Source: Amylostereum areolatum (lineage: Eukaryota > Basidiomycota > Agaricomycetes > Russulales > Stereaceae). Taken from it: a stretch of 64,000 nucleotides of DNA. The notes under the pieces were generated by a model that made no database searches, was not told where the DNA came from, and was given only the letters and a program-made list of their open reading frames with translations. The stretch is from contig SAXG01000020.1 of the NCBI GenBank assembly GCA_012932865.1, positions 1 through 64,000 of the forward strand, read 5' to 3'. The translations under genes were made by a program, and so were the position numbers. Positions 20,294 to 31,177 of the stretch are shown in pieces; the first letter of the stretch is position 1; each line of letters opens with the position of its first letter.

Positions 20294-22168
20294 ATGGCAC
20301 CTTTTCAACGGTCACTTTTCCTGCTCGTCGGGCTATGCACGGGCGTCATGTCTTTTGAAAACTACGTCAACGAGTTCATCGACCCTTCCTACATTCTCAG
20401 AGGGAATTTCCCCAACACGACCATTGCTGCCCAGCGTTCCGTCGTGCAATGGGCAGACGAGCTCGCCGCGCAAGGACCTTGGTGTACGTCAGGTTCTATC
20501 GATCGTGATGTTTGTGCTGCTCGTGTGGATGGCGAGGCTGACGCGTGCTTCCTAAACACAGCGGTTATCACTTCTAAACCTTTCAACGCGCCGTCGGGAG
20601 ACCCGCACGATTATCTCAGTTGGGCACCCTAGTGCGTTCTCATTTTGTCTTTAGTCCTGTGCCTCGCCTCATCTGATAACGCTCTCTAGCTGGTGGGCCG
20701 ATTGCAGTGACACTGGAAACAAGACCGAGCTTACCCCGCAACAAAGTGCGTCTTGACCCCCGTCCCCTCATCTCTTCCAATCCTCAATCACGCGTCTCGC
20801 CCTAAACTCAGTTTACACGACATGTAAATATGTCCGCAAAGACGGGCAGTTCAGCCCGGACGTCCACTTAGTCAACAACACCGGCGCCTTCACCGCGCTC
20901 TCTGACGCGGTCTTCTATAACGCCCTCGCTTGGGCTCTCAACGGCTCGGACGCGTACGGCTCCAACGCCGCGTCCTTCCTCCGCACATGGTTCGTCGACC
21001 CCGCAACGAAGATGAATCCCAACCTCGACTACGCTCAGGTCATCCGCGGACCCGGGAGCAAGTACGGGGCGCATACGGGCGTCTTGTGGGTCTTTCTAAA
21101 CACATATCGCCAGTTTGAAGGCGTTTTTGACGACCGGGATGTCGTACAGGGACTTAAAATGCATGGCGAAGATCGCAACAGGAATCCTCGTCCTCCGCCA
21201 GGGACGGAGTAAGGATTGGACGAGTGACCTCGACGCATCAATCGTCTCCTGGAGCCAGGAGTACATCAACTGGCTCGAGACAAGCCCCATCGCACTCGGC
21301 GAGGCCTTCTCCGCAAAGTACCATCTCTCCCCTCTCCCCCTTCTTTCCGCGCTGAATACGGGACGGTGTTCAGTAACCACGGAACGTTCTACTACAACCA
21401 GCTCGCCGCGCTCAAGCTGGTCGTGTACGACAAGGACGGCGCAAAGAACGTCACGCAGCATTTCTTCGAGAACCAGTACCAGAAGCAGATCGAGGTTTCA
21501 GGCGAGCAGGTGCGTATCTATATATCCTTCTACCCCTTGTATCCCCGCTTTCTCCCCCTACGCACTAACGTTGGTACGATCAGCCCCTCGAAGCCGAACG
21601 CACGCACCCTTATCACTACCGCGGCTACAACCTCGCAGCCATCATCGTACGCCCCTTCCCCCCTTGTCCCGTTATCCCACTTCCACTCACCCCGCCCAAC
21701 GCTCTGACCTGGCAGACAAACGCCCAAATTGCCACCTACTCAGGCCTTCCAGCATGGAATCTCGCCGCCGTCTCCGGTGCAACAATCCACACCGCGCTCG
21801 ACTTCGCCATCGCGCAGCCTGCGAACGGCGAGCCTCTGTCAGAGATCCACCCGTATGTCGCCGCCGTCGCCGCCATATATGGCGATCCACAGAACAAGTA
21901 CGCGTCGTTCTTGAAAGGACAAAATCCGGACTACCCTGAGGAACCGTATTTTCTGTTCGCGCAACCGCTGAGCGACGAGGGGTGGGCGGCGGCGAACGGG
22001 GAGGTTGCGAAGGGGGGAAGTAATGCGGCGGGGGATACTGGTGCAGGGACGACGACGACGAGCTCGAGCTCGAGCACGGGTGGGGCGGGGAGTGGGAAAC
22101 ATCGAGGGGATGGTTGGGTCATCGCTGCGGTGGTAGGCGCGGTGCTCTCGTCTCTCGTCTCGAGGTGA
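20294..22168 (+). CDS. GPI-anchored alginate-lyase-fold polysaccharide lyase (PL38-type)
   Basis: Eight exons (20294-20483, 20562-20631, 20690-20745, 20812-21085, 21150-21317, 21374-21509, 21584-21646, 21716-22168) give 469 residues. A signal peptide (RSLFLLVGLCTGVMS) precedes the (alpha/alpha)n domain of the alginate lyase family PF05426. Landmarks are SGDPHDYLSWAPYWWADC, SANNHGTFYYNQLAALKLV and HYRGYNLAAI, covering the Asn-His and Tyr residues expected at the active site. Fungal members in CAZy PL38 cleave beta-1,4-glucuronan. The C-terminus has a Ser/Thr-rich linker and a hydrophobic tail (GWVIAAVVGAVLSSLVS) typical of a GPI anchor, so the enzyme should sit on the cell surface. A truncated copy follows at 22866. 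Confidence 0.8.
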
Positions 22169-22299
22169 GCTTCTATCACTATCAAGGGTTTTCTGGGGAT
22201 CTCGCGGACCTTCTCGTTAATTAATTCATTGTTGTCTCCCCTTCTATGTACCGTGTAAGTAATCCGGTTGGCTGTCGACAGCCACGGACCGTCGGTTTA

Positions 22300-23255
22300 C
22301 AAGGGCTGCTGCTGATACTATAGGGAAAAGCACCGGTATCAGTTCGCCCTCAATATTCAATTACCGTCAACCACCTTGGCATCATCTGCGTAACTGGTAT
22401 CGATGTTGGACTTACATGGGACCTTCGTCGCTATTTCTCAGGCTAACAGACTCGGAAGTGCTTTCCGTTTTTCTGGCTCTCTTGTCCATGAAGACGAAGC
22501 AATTTATCCGTGGCTCACGTTCGTCACTGCGTCGCTTTCCGACGAGATCGGTCCCTTTACCTGGAAGCAGCGGTACGAAAAGCACGCGACATCTCACCGA
22601 CCGTGACTACAAGAATTCGAGCGTCAGCTTCATCCTCAACCCACAGTACCCACGGGTTTTGCTTTCCTAGGACGCCCACGACTATTGATATGATGCATTG
22701 TATGATATGGAACCACACTTTCCATGCGGACAGCCTGAGGCCCCTCGGCCTCAATAAACTTCATATAAGAGAAGTAGTACAAGGCCCTACCCCGGATCTC
22801 GCGCGTCCTAGGCTTCCTTGCCGTCCTGTCTCTCTTCCTTCTCCCCGTCTCGCAAGGGCGTTCTTATGGCGTTTTGTCACACTTTTCACTCGTTACTTTT
22901 TCTGCTCGTTGGGCTATGCGCGGGCGTCCTGTCCTTTGAAGACTATTTCAACGAGTTCATCGATCCTTCCTACATCCTCGGAGGAAATTTCCCCAATACG
23001 ACCATCGCTGCCCAGCGTTCCATCGTGCAATGGGCAGACGAGCTCACTGCCCAAGGTCCATGGTGTGCGTCGTGATTTATTTTCGTGCTGTTCGGGGAAG
23101 AGGCTGACGCGTGCTTCCCAAACACAGCGGTTATCACTTCGAAACCTTTCAATGCACCGTCGGGAGACCCGCACGATTATCTCAGCTGGGCACCCTAGTG
23201 CGTTCCCATTTCAACTCCTCCAGTTTGGCACCCCACTTCATCTAATAATTCTCCT
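22300..23255 (+). repeat. Duplicate of 19840-20690 including promoter and first exons
   Basis: Both segments share CTTGGCATCATCTGCGTAA (19898 and 22374), the ATATA-containing promoter stretch, exon 1, intron 1, exon 2 and the start of intron 2. Similarity ends inside intron 2 of the lyase gene. The copy is clearly diverged, so the duplication is not recent. Confidence 0.75.
22866..23199 (+). pseudogene. Truncated copy of the PL38-type lyase gene
   Basis: From ATG 22866 the copy encodes a signal peptide (SLLFLLVGLCAGVLSF), then DYFNEFIDPSYILGGNFPNT and an intron that matches intron 1 of the full gene, then SKPFNAPSGDPHDYLSWAP. The frame ends in TAG at the same spot where the intact gene has its second donor, and no third exon follows. 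At most about 90 residues can be made, without any catalytic residue. The reading frame up to the break is free of stops. It could encode a secreted fragment, but a dead duplicate is simpler. Confidence 0.7.
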
Positions 23256-23564
23256 CCCTCCTCCCCCGCTGAAAAACCCCTGCACAACTCGCTATCTAAC
23301 GGCGGGAACGAGACTACCTCGGTCCCAACGTTCGACCGCGGCGGGATCTGGCGGGATGCGGGGCGGAAATACATTTTAAGACGGGAGAGGGGTCGGTCCC
23401 TGAATCCTGATACTAATCTAAAGTTGAATTGTGCGTATGACAGAAGGGTCGGCGACACTGCGCACAAATAATCTATCTATCTGCACATACCGTCCAATGT
23501 TTACTGTACTACGACCAAAGCCTACGGGCAATTACCACCCACTTGAAGGATACGCAGACATCGC

Positions 23565-24510
23565 CTACAAATGCTGCTGCATATTGCAATGCACGATCTC
23601 CACGAAAGAGAAGTCGTTATTGATTCTCTCGGTAAGCGCCGCCTCGAACGCCTTGTCCTCCTCCTTCTCTCCGAACGCTGAATGTGCCTACTCAGATGCA
23701 CACCCGTCTCGCAAGTAAGCACATTTTCTCTCCCCCTCGGAACCAAACGGAAACACGCACTTCGACTGAGGTCCAACCGGCCAAGTAAAGCGCTCGCACG
23801 CAAGCGCCTTCTCCCTCGCCCGACCCTGGCACGAACCCCCATGCGTTCGTGATCATTCCCTGCGGCCGCACGACACCTAGAGTCTCCACAAACATACCCC
23901 TCCCTTCTTCTAGGGGTATGTGCTCCTTCAGATGAATATGGGAGAATTCTGTTGCTGGCGCCCGTAGCACGCCTTCGACGTCGGACAAAGGCACTTCGGA
24001 GGGGAAGAAAATCGAGTCCGGCGGTTCATCCGCGACGGATTGCAGTGATTGGGATAGGGAGACAAAGGCAGAGGATGCGTGCGCGGCTGTATAGTGGTCT
24101 TGAGAGGGCCATACTGTTCTCCGTTGTACGTGAATGAACGTTCAATGACGTTGACGTTGAGAATAGGCGGTGGACACGGGAAAGCGCCGGTCAGCGCGCA
24201 ACTTTCACACGGCGACGTAGGAGAGAAAGGCGCACCCAGTATCCAGGCAAGCCGAAAAGGTTTCTGCACCGTCTCTCCCCAGTACTGCTCCATCATCCCC
24301 ATCGGCCTATCCATCCAAATAGACCAGACCAGGTTGAACACCCCATCCAGACACCCCATTCGTCGAAAGACAGCATAGAACTTACCGGTACAACGTCTCG
24401 GCGCGGTCACGGACCGCTCTGAATACCATAGGATCGGCGCGACAACTGTCATTGCCTTTGAAGAAATGGGCCTCCAACACGATGTTCGTCGACGATGTTT
24501 GTGTAGCCAT
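23565..24510 (-). CDS. ABM-like dimeric alpha/beta barrel protein, copy 2
   Basis: Exon 1 from ATG 24510 has EAHFFKGNDSCRADPMVFRA. Exon 2, after an intron ending GATAG, has MMEQYWGETVQKPFRLAWIL. Exon 3 starts at an AAG acceptor and has DHYTAAHASSAFVSLSQSL, then TEFSHIHLKEHIPLEEGRGM and AGWTSVE. Exon 4 starts after CTGAGTAG with AHSAFGEKEEDKAFEAALTE and stops at 23565. Intron phases are again 2, 1 and 0, as in the other three copies. The fold is a tandem ABM-like barrel and the substrate is unknown. A foldback transposon lies 290 bases upstream of the start codon, close enough to affect the promoter. Confidence 0.6.
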
Positions 24511-24800
24511 TAGCGGGGAGAGGAGCAGGTCGAAGGGACCAAACAGCACCGGTGGGAGGGAATAATAAAGGGGAAACGCCGTGATACCCTTGGTAGATAG
24601 TATGTCCGAGCGCCGCTATTGAATGTTGTGTGAGGAATCATTATATCGCTCACAAGAAGTAGGTAGAAGTGAGTCCAGAGGGGGATAGGCGCATCGCCGG
24701 CTAACAGAGTGTGGGAATAGTACTTCGGCGATGATCCGGGCGTTGCGGGGGGTGTACAGGCACCGCGAGGATGGAGAAGCGCTCCGAGGAGGGACCGGGT

Positions 24801-25412
24801 CACCGGGGGCATTAAGTGGTAATCTGCATCCTTAGATAAGCTGGAGAACGGTTTGAAGTATCACCTTTCCAACGGCTGGAGGCCGGGCCTGGAGGTGTCA
24901 AGAATAATATTTTTGTGCTAGATCCCAACTAAGGCTAGTAGGTACTTAGAACAACCTATTTACAACTGATGATGGACATCTCCCGCCGAGCAGTCGCAAA
25001 TAAGATGTTCGCGTAGCATCAGCCACGAGGTGGAAATGATATATTTGAGATTGCTTTGTCCTTTCTTCGGATGAGGTCTTGCAAATAAGTTGTTCTCGTA
25101 TCATCGGCCACGAGGTGGAAAGGATGTCTTTGAGATTGCTTTGCCCTTTCTCCGGAGAAGGTCTTGCAAATAAGATGTTCACACAGCATGTCCACACCAT
25201 GCAAATATCTTATTTGCAACTGCTCAGCAGGAGATGGTCATCATCAATTGTAAATAAGTCATTCTGAGTACCTACTAGCTTTGATTGGGATCTAACACAA
25301 AGATATTGTTCTCGGTATCTCTAGGCCCGGCCTCCAGCCGTTGGAAAGGCGATACTTCAAACCGTTCTCCAGCTTATCTAAGGATGCAGATTACCACTTA
25401 ATGCCCCCGGTG
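24801..25412. mobile_element. 612-base foldback element, same family as at 10976
   Basis: The ends are CACCGGGGGCATT and AATGCCCCCGGTG, with GGT on both sides (24798-24800 and 25413-25415). The outer arms, about 24801-25003 and 25205-25412, are diverged reverse complements: GGCTGGAGGCCGGGCCT on the left matches AGGCCCGGCCTCCAGCC on the right. Only the terminal 11 bases and the GGT duplication are shared with the element at 10976, so the two are related through their ends and not their interior. The element has no coding capacity. It separates two ABM-like genes. Confidence 0.8.
24996..25195. repeat. 85-base tandem repeat in the centre of the foldback element
   Basis: GCAAATAAG starts at 24996, 25081 and 25166. 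The first two units are full and share CCACGAGGTGGAAA and TTTGAGATTGCTTTG. The third is partial and continues into the right arm. Confidence 0.75.
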
Positions 25413-25415
25413 GGT

Positions 25416-25772
25416 TGGGCTGCTAGGCAAAGGAGGGCGCGGAAGTTCGATAGGCTTATGTACTATCCATTGTCAACGGTTGGCCGGTGGTCAGACAATG
25501 GTCAGAGAAACAGACCCACTCCGAGTAGTTGGCGTGAGGTGGCGGGAGCCGTAGGTGACTTCAAACTCGGTCGAAAATATCCAAGGGCCGACGGTGTTAA
25601 CGTTTATACCGATCCTCTTCTATACTTGAGAGCACCTCCCAATGGCGGAGGATTCACGACCAAAAGGGACTCTTGCAAGGACTGCAGGCTCAAAAAATAC
25701 AGTTGCAGAGCACAGAATTACGAATAAAATGAAAATACCAAGACTATGAGCACGGGTTCGTCACCTATGATA
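25416..25772. other. Spacer downstream of the foldback element
   Basis: A plus-strand frame runs to 25727 and ends in a Cys/Lys-rich stretch (CKDCRLKKYSC). It begins inside the transposon arm, has no start or splice context, and is not supported as a gene. Confidence 0.35.
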
Positions 25773-26603
25773 CTAAGAATGCCGCACGAGGGGCGCGTGG
25801 TATATGTTGGTCTCCTCGTGTAAAGCGATCATCACCTCGCTGACTTTGTTCAAGAAGTCCTCGTCCGCATCTCCCCTGCCCACATTTAGATGAGCCTGTC
25901 AAGAAAGGAGGACGTCAGATAAACCGGGAACAAACAGGATGCGTGAACACACCTCAACGGTCTCCCAGCCCCCCATGTAGATCGCCCGGAGACCCTTCGG
26001 CGTACTCGCGAACCCCCACGCGTTCTCTCGCATGCCCCACGGCCGCCTCTCCGGACTGTGCAGCATATCCATGACCGTTTTGAACTGCACCTTGGCCTCT
26101 TCCAATTCGACACCCTCGAGAAGCTTGATCAGCGTGAATTCGGTGACAGGCGATTGCAGGCATGGGATGGGTGTGCGGTTGAAGGACATGCATGTTGTGT
26201 CGACCTCTCCATCCTCCGCGAGTGCCTTTATCTGGGCAGAGTATGTTGCGCTGGTAGGGGAAGCATCGCGTTGCTCTTGCGTTAACCAGTCTGTCGTTTC
26301 ATGGATCAAACGTCGGTACTGCGGAAGCGGAGAGAGGAAAGTGGGAAAGCACGTACGGAGGACCCAACACACCTTCTGTGGTTTCTCCTCTGTCAATCCC
26401 CAATACTGCTCAACCAGCCCGTTCGGCCTATGCGGGGAACCAGCGGGACCACAATGTCAAATCGATGCGATCATGCGAGATGATGGCGCTCACCTTCGTT
26501 CTTTCGTGGCATTCAGGAGCGCCTTGAACGGCGCGAGATCCTCCAGGCATTGTTCCGAGGCGCTGAAGAAGACAAACTCGAGTATTGCGTTTGATGTGGA
26601 CAT
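25773..26603 (-). CDS. ABM-like dimeric alpha/beta barrel protein, copy 3
   Basis: Exon 1 from ATG 26603 has ILEFVFFSASEQCLEDLAPF. Exon 2, after an intron ending GCATAG, has LVEQYWGLTEEKPQKVCWVL. Exon 3 has TDWLTQEQRDASPTSATYSA, then FTLIKLLEGVELEEAKVQFK and RAIYMGGWETVE. Exon 4 has AHLNVGRGDADEDFLNKVSE and stops at 25773. Intron phases are 2, 1 and 0. It is a tandem ABM-like barrel with no visible signal peptide, so probably cytosolic. The length is about 215 residues, as in its paralogues. The gene looks intact. Confidence 0.65.
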
Positions 26604-27516
26604 GCCAGCTGAGACAGTGTAGAGGGAAGGTGACGTCGGAGAATTAGGATCGAGGGAAACGACGAGAAATCAGGTCCTTCGCCCGGCAATTATACAGGCA
26701 ATTTTGGCAGCGGCTTATCGTCTTGGTCAGAGGGAGGAACGCCGCGTGTATCGATGAGAGGGGGACGAGAAGACGAAAGTGAGAGAAGGGCCTCGGGGAG
26801 GGCGGGTCGGGTCAGCAATGCCGTCGCTTAACAGCCCCTATATAAACACCAGCTCCCCTCTGGCAAGCGACGTTTTGCGGGTTTTACGTTTACCTTCACG
26901 ACGCCTGTCGACGAGTTGACGCCCCGGCAGAGGGCTCGAGCTTTTTCAAACCCACGTGAAGCGGCGGATGTGTCGGGCTCCCGCGCACGGCGATTTGACT
27001 TTAGGCAAGGTCGAGTTTCGCGACTGTCGAGATCATTGCGCATCTACTGGGACACTTCTAGCACCGTCATTTTACTTGCTTCGGCTTCTGGGGCCCCCGT
27101 AATCGTCAGGATGTTGCCGATGATGTTGGTGGGCGCAGGTCAGTTGATGAGTCGGTTCGAGGCCGGGCGGGAAGGGGCACGGTAACGGGCTTCGAAACGA
27201 TCGCAGGAATTTGATCCCGAACCTTCAGCTACCCCCGCCCTTTCATTCTCCTGAAGGGGGTCTGGGGAGCGCTCGCACGGTTCGCCACATGTTGTCGCAC
27301 ATCAGTCCAACGTCCTTCCGAAGGCCTCGATTAACCCATTAAAGCATAGTATACAACGCGGAGACATGAAACCAGAAAAGAAGACAAATCGGAAAGCAGT
27401 TTGAAGGCGCCACGCGTTATACAGCAATACTCCATTTTGACTGCACTGAGCCCGATCACGTCGATCCTCGCGCGCAGTGCAGCATAATAAGTCGCAATAT
27501 CCCCACACGTTCCAGC
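26604..27516. other. 0.9 kb intergenic region
   Basis: CCTATATAAACA at about 26837 on the plus strand looks like a TATA box, but the frame that follows (26916-27185) has no recognisable content. The rest holds the promoter of the ABM-like gene and the downstream region of the gene at 27517. Confidence 0.35.
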
Positions 27517-27989
27517 CTATTGCTTCTTGCTGGTTTTTATGCCCGCCTTGGCAAGGAGCGCTAACGTGTGATTGTTGTGTGGCTTAATTGTCCCATCCGC
27601 AGGTGAGAACTCGGCGCGTTGCGGTTTGGCCAGTGGGGTGTCAGGAGTAGCAAACTCGACTTCGAAGGCGGTGTGGAGGGTGCCCTACGAATCAATATGA
27701 ATGAGTGAGCCGCAGCGGAGTTAACGACATTGGATGGACTCCGTACGTTTATCATCTTAAAGCCACTATGAGCGCTGACGACCGTTCCCCATGTCCACGT
27801 CGCGCCACTTTTGACCCAGACTTCTTCCCCCTTCTATGTAAATTATGGTCAGGACGACGTCAGTCTACCAGCGCTTTCAACCAGGACGCGGTCAGATGAC
27901 CTGGAGAAGGGACATACCGCGAACGTGTATGCCCACGGTGCATCGATGGTGGACGGGCAGTTCGACGAGTTGAGGACGAGGTAAGACAT
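27517..27989 (-). CDS. Small hypothetical protein, three exons
   Basis: Exons 27918-27989, 27747-27833 and 27517-27684 splice exactly in phase to 108 residues. The introns have GTATGT...ACATAG and GTACGG...TCGTAG ends. The protein reads SSNCPSTIDAPWAYTFA, then EEVWVKSGATWTWGTVVSAH, then TLHTAFEVEFATPDTPLAK, and ends in a Lys-rich tail (KTSKKQ). The tryptophan-rich beta-like middle is reminiscent of small Tudor/PWWP-like or SH3-like barrels (V-W-V-K-x-G start), but that is only a resemblance. No signal or membrane segment is present. A TATA box lies 108 bases upstream. Confidence 0.6.
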
Positions 27990-28096
27990 GTCGAGAAGGA
28001 GAGTTGGTGGAGGTATTTGTTGGGAGTGCGTCGAAGGTATGGCTGAAGTTGTGGAACTGCGAGCTCGATGCCTGTATTCGACGCTGCACGCTCAAT

Positions 28097-28102
28097 CTTA
28101 TA
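28097..28102 (-). promoter_or_regulatory. TATA-like box for the gene at 27517-27989
   Basis: The minus strand reads TATAAG within CAGTATAAGATT, 108 bases before the ATG. The remaining intergenic sequence up to 28662 holds nothing else supported. Confidence 0.4.
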
Positions 28103-28662
28103 CTGGAATCTCTTTGCCACCGACGTTGACCGCGACGCCCTTGCCACTGTAAATCGCCTGTATTATGGCCGTCCCAGCTGTAACCGCGCCATTGGCCACG
28201 CTCAACGCAACGCTTGCGAGGTGGCAAAGCACGACCGCCTCGCCACACCATGTTTTGGTTCAGGACGCCTCAGGTATTGAGTATTGAATGAGGACCGTAG
28301 ATGACATTGTCGACGGACACGAGCCTGCGTTCGCCACAAGGGCCGTTTCCCTCGCGGTTACCTCGTGCGCCTCGTCCATGGCACGTCAAATCTGAAAAGC
28401 ATCTCGTCAATTGAGACCCATACGCCCGCATCACACGCGGCCCAACGCCACTGATTGCCATACACCTCACCCGCCCTGTCGTCTCTGTATTCCGACGACT
28501 GTGGCCTGCACGCTGCGACCTGTTTCAATGCTCGTAAATCCTATTCGCCCACGCTCGTCCGCACGGATCTTGACGTGGACGTCTATAATACATAATCTCT
28601 AGGAACCTCTAGTGAGGGAGCCTCTAGGACGTTCTTCTCCTCGACACGATACCCGTCCTCGA

Positions 28663-31177
28663 TCATTTGCTGTAACGTTCCCCGAATACGCCATCTTCCA
28701 TCGCTCTGATTTCTGCACGCAAAAGATGAGTAAGACAAGCGCTGCACATGGAACAAGATACGCACGCAACGCAAGTATTTTGGAGTTGAAGCGACAGGCC
28801 GCGAGGTTTCCTGCAGCAGCACCGCGTCAACGACAGTACAGGACAAAGGGGAGAAAAGCGAACGCACCCATCATGACGTACAACCCATCCACGCCCGTAT
28901 CTCTCCACGCGCCATTAATCTCGCCCTCCTCGTCGAGACCCCAAATCGTCTTGACCCTATCCGCGATGTCGGGTTCACAGATCTTATGGATCGGCTCGCG
29001 CACATTGGTATATCTGCCCCCGTGGAATCAGGACCTCGGCACGTCAAGGCAAAGATAAAGGGGAAGCCGCACCCCGTGGCGAAGATAACGACGTCAGCGT
29101 CGACCGTCGATCCGTTCTCGAACTCAAGGCCGGTCTTGGTGAACCCCCTGATCGGGCTGTCGTTCTTGAGCTTGATCTTGCCGTCTGAGATGAGCCTAGA
29201 AGTGCCGACGTCTACACACGTGAACGTGAGTACTGGCACCGAGCAGAAGGTGAAGCTGCGCGGACCCAGGTAATAGCCCCCGCCTTTCGTCCAGGCGAGC
29301 ATCAAAAACCCAGACCCATCGATGCCCCACCCGAGCTTGAACCCCACCTTCTTGAGCCCATCGAGCGTTTCCCTTGGTATCAAACTCGTGGTCAGAAGGC
29401 GGCCTTGTGCCCAGACAAAGGAGAGCAACTGACTTGTCGGCTTCGGCGATGTCCTCCGTCATTCGCTTGTGCAGGAGGTACATGAGATGGTTGGGGAAAG
29501 ACGCATTGAGTATATCGGCTATCTCTGTGGGAGGACCGGTTTCCGAGTACAAGTCTGCGAAGATTCACACCATCAACAAAAGGAGATGGCTAGATAGAAG
29601 ATGCTTACCCCCAAGCAGTATTCGTAGGCCATGCTTTGCTGACATGATGTAAGTTGGGCTACGCTGGTACATAGTGACGTCTGAGGGTGCGAGCGTTCGT
29701 AAGGAACAACACGCTTCGAGAATAAAGGAATGGACCATACCTACGCCATGCTTGTGGTAATCCGCGCATAGATCGTGGCCTAAAGGATATAGGATGCATT
29801 AGCTTTAAGTGAGCAACATCATCCAACGTTTGCCTGATGAACCTACCAGAAGTGCACGCGCCGACGACAACGACTTTCTTCCCGATATGGTCCCGAGCAC
29901 TCTTGTGCTGAGACGAGTGCAAGATCTGGCCCGTGAACGTATCCTGATATACTATCCATCAGCCGTCGTGGTTCCGTAAAGAAACCATAGTAAAAACATA
30001 CTGCGCCAGGATAAGACGGAACATTTGGTGTTCCTCCGCCCCATCCGACGGCAAAGATAACATGTTTGACTTTGAACGTCCTCTCCGCCACCGTCCCGTC
30101 CGCCTTCTCGCGTTTGACGATCACGGACCATATCTTTGTTCGAGGGTCTTGTGTCACCTTGGTCGCCGTCGCAGATGTCCAGATGTTGAGCTCGAGGACA
30201 TGGGCGTAGTTCTCGAGCCAGTCGGCAAGCTGTCACGAGGAGGCGTGAGACCAAGATCAGTACAGGCGAAGAAGGCGACGGACCTTAGGAGCAGGTGTAA
30301 AGACGGGCCAGGTGGACGGGAAGCTACCAAGGACGCGAGTCAGGCCCAAACCAAGCTCCAACTCGACGGCATACTCACGGGATATATGGCAGATGATCGT
30401 ACCCTGATCATCCACCCGTCAGCTCCCAGTCCACCAACCAAAAAGCAGAGTGGAAGTATACTCACAGACCGGGTCATGCAGACAAAGCGCCTCGTACCGC
30501 GTCCTCCACTGATTCCCGATCCTCGGCTGCTTCTCCACGATCAACGCCTTCACCCCCAGATACTTCAGCCTCGCCGCGATCTCGAGCCCGCTCTGCCCTC
30601 CGCCGATGACCATCGCCTTGGGCTCCTCGTCCTCGCACTCGACCTCCCGCCGGCGTTTCTCGTGCCACAGCCCGTGGTTCGGAAGCGGGTCACGACGCGG
30701 GCCCGTCAGCTCCTCGGCGTCCTTGAGCGCCTCGAGCACGGTGAACACCGTATGCGCCTTCCACGCGCGCTCGCGCACGGGCACGAGCCTGAACACGCCC
30801 GTGCCCTTCCCGAGCGCGGTCTCGAACGTGAACAAGCCTTGGACCCACGCGAGGTCCGGATACGGCCGCTGGAGCGCGACCCGTGCGTCGTCGAGCGCCA
30901 ACCGCGAGGGTGCCATGATCGGCAGACGGTCGCGGAGGAACTGGCCGATGCGCGGGGTGCCGTGGAAGGTGCGGTAGTCCCACGTCATGGAGAGGATGTC
31001 GCGCCAGTACCCGTCTTCGGCGAAGAGGCCGACGAGCCCCTCTGCGTCCTTTGCCTCTGTTTTGGCCGCGAACGCCGCGAACCACGCCTTGGCGACTTGG
31101 AGCGCGTCGAGGTCGTCTGGGACGGTGGCCTTGAGGGCGTCAAGGGTGGGGAGGGTCAAGTTTGGCGGGAAGGACAT
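28663..31177 (-). CDS. NTF2-like/flavin monooxygenase fusion, copy 2
   Basis: Exon 1 (31177 to about 30470) encodes the NTF2/SnoaL-like domain (QVAKAWFAAFAAK, GYWRDILSMTWDYRTFHGTP) and the FAD-binding motif AMVIGGGQSGLEIAARLKYL. Following exons carry LADWLENYAHVLELNIWTS, HVIFAVGWGGGTPNVPSYPG, the NADPH-binding KKVVVVGACTS, GHDLCADYHKHGV, DVTMYQRSPTYIMSAKHG and GWGIDGSGFLMLAWTKGGGY. Near the end is VDADVVIFATGCG, and the last exon encodes EIRAMEDGVFGERYSK before TGA at 28663. The exon order equals that of copies 1 and 3, and the frame stays open throughout. It should catalyse an NADPH-dependent oxygenation, substrate unknown. The NADPH motif has Cys (GACTS) where copy 1 has Gly (GAGTS). Confidence 0.85.

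Noticed and set aside
20294..22168. GH76 mannanase as identity of the lyase gene
   Set aside because: The signal peptide and GPI tail are similar to those enzymes, but the internal motifs (DPHDYLSWAPYWW, NNHGTFYYNQ) belong to the alginate-lyase-type family.
25341..25727. Plus-strand frame ending in a Cys-rich motif
   Set aside because: It begins inside a transposon arm, and the Cys spacing does not fit a known zinc-binding family.
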